From the NCBI RefSeq assembly GCF_028421645.1, contig NZ_CP116887.1, positions 3,102,001-3,166,000 on the forward strand: a stretch of 64,000 nucleotides of DNA. Direction: 5' to 3'. The stretch comes from Aneurinibacillus sp. Ricciae_BoGa-3 (GTDB lineage Bacteria; Bacillota; Bacilli; Aneurinibacillales; Aneurinibacillaceae). The translations under genes and the position numbers were made by a program. How positions within the stretch are numbered: position 1 is the stretch's first letter; each line of letters begins with the position of its first letter. Below are positions 62,543 through 64,000 of this stretch, piece after piece. Under the pieces are notes generated by a model that saw nothing but the letters and a program-made list of their open reading frames with translations, made no database searches and had not been told where the DNA came from.

Positions 62543-62632
62543 ATGGCCACCGCTGAAATGCAGAATTGTATCAAGGAATGTGAAAAACTCCTGATGGTTT
62601 CGCTCATCAGGAGTTTTCATACCAATATCTGA
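62543..62632 (+). pseudogene. truncated start of a Cys-rich four-helix-bundle (DUF326) gene
   Basis: A strong site (GGGAGGG) precedes an ATG with 29 codons. The first 14 residues, MATAEMQNCIKECE, look like the N-terminus of DUF326 copper-binding proteins, which begin with spaced Cys pairs (x2-CxxxC). The frame then runs into a terminator hairpin, so the body of the gene (about 100 aa) is missing, probably by deletion. An intact relative lies 0.9 kb to the right. The alternative, a leader peptide, is less likely because no rightward gene follows within 0.8 kb. Confidence 0.5.
62584..62617 (-). terminator. 13-bp hairpin terminator
   Basis: AAAACTCCTGATG (62584-62596) and CATCAGGAGTTTT (62605-62617) are a perfect 13-bp stem with an 8-nt loop and A/T flanks. 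It can end the leftward reductase-like gene (27 nt after its stop) and any rightward transcript from 62543. Confidence 0.88.
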
Positions 62633-62643
62633 GGAAAATTGGT

Positions 62644-63273
62644 TTAGCCAACGGAATCCTTTGGGATGCTCAATTGTTTTTTGATACTTTCCATTCCGTG
62701 ACGACTAATGAATTCATTAAATTTCTCTTTCTTTAATCCATATTGCTGATACAAAGTAATGAGTTTCTTAACCAATTCAGGCAGTTCTGTCTCATTAACC
62801 TGTTCCATTAATAATTTTGCTGTACCCGCTTTTAATGTTTTCGGTGTACCTCCAATGTAAATGTCAAAGGATTGCTTCCGCTTTACAATCCCTATATCCT
62901 TTAACAATGGTTCGCCACAAGCATTGGGACATCCTGAGTAGCCCACTCTCATCGTGAAGGGGGTTGGAATCCCAGCGATCGCCTCATTTACATTCCGCGC
63001 AGCATCTAACCCTTCAATTTCTGCTCCCTTACAGAAATTGCATACAGACAGATTCTCCACAACCGAACCTGTTTGGTAGACACACAGCCCTTGCTCCTCT
63101 AACTGTCGCTTTGCCTGTTCTGCCTGTTCTGCCTCTATTTCAATAATAAGTTGTTGAAAAGTGGTCAACTCAATTTTGACATCATTTCCGGCTACTTTTG
63201 CAATTTCCATTAAATCCTCTGAAGTAAAAACCGATCCACCCACTCTAATTTCGGGGCTTATTGCTAGACTCAC
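62644..63273 (-). CDS. half-size nitrite/sulfite reductase-like protein
   Basis: 209 aa. The N-terminal ferredoxin-like half-domain (about 1-70) reads VSLAISPEIRVGGSVFTSE. The second half contains Cys clusters in SVCNFCKGAEIEG and VGYSGCPNACGEP, so it probably binds an iron-sulfur cluster and siroheme as in NirB or sulfite reductase. Full enzymes have two such units and a CX5C first pair. This one has a single unit and a CX2C pair, so its activity is uncertain. I chose GTG at 63273 with GAGGAG 10 nt upstream; TTG at 63282 is an alternative. No other nitrite or sulfite genes are near. Confidence 0.85.
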   Translation of the reverse strand: MSLAISPEIRVGGSVFTSEDLMEIAKVAGNDVKIELTTFQQLIIEIEAEQAEQAKRQLEEQGLCVYQTGSVVENLSVCNFCKGAEIEGLDAARNVNEAIAGIPTPFTMRVGYSGCPNACGEPLLKDIGIVKRKQSFDIYIGGTPKTLKAGTAKLLMEQVNETELPELVKKLITLYQQYGLKKEKFNEFISRHGMESIKKQLSIPKDSVG

Positions 63274-63372
63274 TTTGTTCAATCTCCTCACCCTTTCTAC
63301 TTTATTCTAAGAAAATGGTTCTCAACAACTTCGCGCTACTATTAAATATATGGGCTTATGTCTAGAGTCAGG

Positions 63373-63392
63373 TCATATGCCGTGACATATGA
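63373..63392. repeat. short inverted repeat upstream of the DUF326 gene
   Basis: TCATATG (63373-63379) and CATATGA (63386-63392) flank CCGTGA, about 35 nt before the DUF326 start. It could be an operator for a metal-responsive repressor, but it does not match the CsoR or CopY site patterns I know. Confidence 0.4.
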
Positions 63393-63427
63393 TGGAGCGT
63401 GCAAAAAACCATTTAGGGGGAAATCAA

Positions 63428-63811
63428 ATGGAAGATATGTATATGATGGGTGGTTTTATTTACAAGATGTTTCCGGTACTGAGAACGATACAACATTGTG
63501 CATCTCACTGTGAACACATGGGAAAGATGTTTCTTCACAGTCCCGATGTTTATGCTAGAACGACTCAAATTGACTTACTCCGTGACTGCGCTGATATTTG
63601 TGATTCAACTGCGAGGTATATCGCACGTAACAGCATGTTTTCCAAATCGCTTGCTAAGAAATGTGCACGTATTTGTGAAACCTGCGGAACTTACTGTTTG
63701 CAATTCCCAGATGAAGCATCGCAACTGTGTGCCCGCGTCTGCCTACATTGCGCAGCAGAATGCCGAGCATTTGTAATGGGAGTCGGGAGCGCTGATCCAA
63801 ACTGGGAATAA
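63428..63811 (+). CDS. Cys-rich four-helix-bundle copper-binding protein (DUF326)
   Basis: 127 aa. Cysteines recur every three to four residues on helices: HCASHC, DCADIC, KCARICETCGTYC, and LCARVCLHCAAEC. This spacing is that of the DUF326/Csp copper-storage bundles, in which many Cu(I) ions sit inside a four-helix core. The N-terminus is Met-rich (MEDMYMMGG) with no signal peptide, so it is presumably cytosolic. AGGGGG lies 8 nt before the ATG at 63428. It is transcribed away from the reductase-like gene. Confidence 0.93.
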   Translation: MEDMYMMGGFIYKMFPVLRTIQHCASHCEHMGKMFLHSPDVYARTTQIDLLRDCADICDSTARYIARNSMFSKSLAKKCARICETCGTYCLQFPDEASQLCARVCLHCAAECRAFVMGVGSADPNWE

Positions 63812-63969
63812 TTGATTTTGATCATAGTAGTGATGAATAATCAGGAATTAAAACCTCTTCTGCTTCGTGAAGGGGTTCCCTTCAGAGGTGCAAAACACGA
63901 AATTGGAAACTGAATAGCAAATGGTTCAGACCGTCTATTCGAAAAGTAATTCGCAGGTTATTGACATGA

Positions 63970-64000
63970 AAAGCGTGACACACATGATGTGCCACGCTTT
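63970..64000 (+). terminator. hairpin at right window edge
   Basis: AAAGCGTG (63970-63977) and CACGCTTT (63993-64000) form an 8-bp stem with inner CACA/TGTG pairing. It ends exactly at the window edge, so the tail cannot be read. It probably ends the DUF326 transcript or one from the right. Confidence 0.55.

Noticed and set aside
63373-63392. Inverted repeat as a CsoR or CopY operator
   Set aside because: It lacks the C/G-rich core of CsoR sites and the TACAnnTGTA pattern of CopY sites; kept only as an unnamed repeat.

Overview
The window is a stretch of chromosome from a motile, spore-forming member of the Bacillales (Firmicutes). The best match by gene order is an Aneurinibacillus- or Brevibacillus-like organism, but the genus is an inference. 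The grounds are a fla/che operon in the Bacillus order with swrB and swrD, codY beside hslVU, a sporulation checkpoint gene (sda), purine-rich Shine-Dalgarno sites throughout and frequent TTG/GTG starts.

From 1 to about 50.3 kb almost everything reads leftward (- strand), in the order known from Bacillus subtilis but reversed in this window. In transcription order it runs sucC-sucD, dprA, topA, trmFO, xerC, hslV, hslU, codY. Next comes the flagellar/chemotaxis operon flgB-flgC-fliE-F-G-H-I-J-motE-fliK-flgD-(flagellar operon protein)-flgE-swrD-fliL-M-Y-cheY-fliO-P-Q-R-flhB-A-F-G-cheB-A-W-C-D-(membrane protein)-sigD-fapA-(small protein)-swrB. The essential block rpsB-tsf-pyrH-frr-uppS-cdsA-dxr-rasP-proS follows, with proS cut by the left edge. 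The flagellar genes cover basal body, hook, export gate, C-ring, chemotaxis core and the late sigma factor. Hairpin terminators sit at several joints (after codY, after flgE inside the operon, after rpsB, tsf and frr), which suggests graded expression.

From 50.5 to 57 kb the order departs from B. subtilis. A rightward YifB/ComM-type AAA+ gene is followed by sda, whose upstream region carries two perfect DnaA boxes. A decayed group II intron (RT deleted at its N-terminus and frameshifted) lies next to a three-fold 14-bp repeat and a terminator. After these come leftward yraN, an FlhB C-domain paralogue (ylqH), a FliK-like gene (ylqG) and rnhB.

From 57 to 64 kb the content is accessory. Two NodB-family polysaccharide deacetylases are divergently placed, one membrane-anchored and one a lipoprotein. 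The rest is a Met/His-rich YdhK-type lipoprotein, a sensor kinase/response-regulator pair, a truncated and an intact Cys-rich four-helix-bundle (DUF326) copper-binding gene, and a half-size nitrite/sulfite-reductase-like protein. The best candidate for something undescribed is here. Tandem 11-bp-period repeats with a TTCTTCA core lie exactly 11 nt upstream of a -10-like hexamer in front of the response regulator, the YdhK lipoprotein and the lipoprotein deacetylase. This predicts one small regulon linking envelope modification with metal handling.
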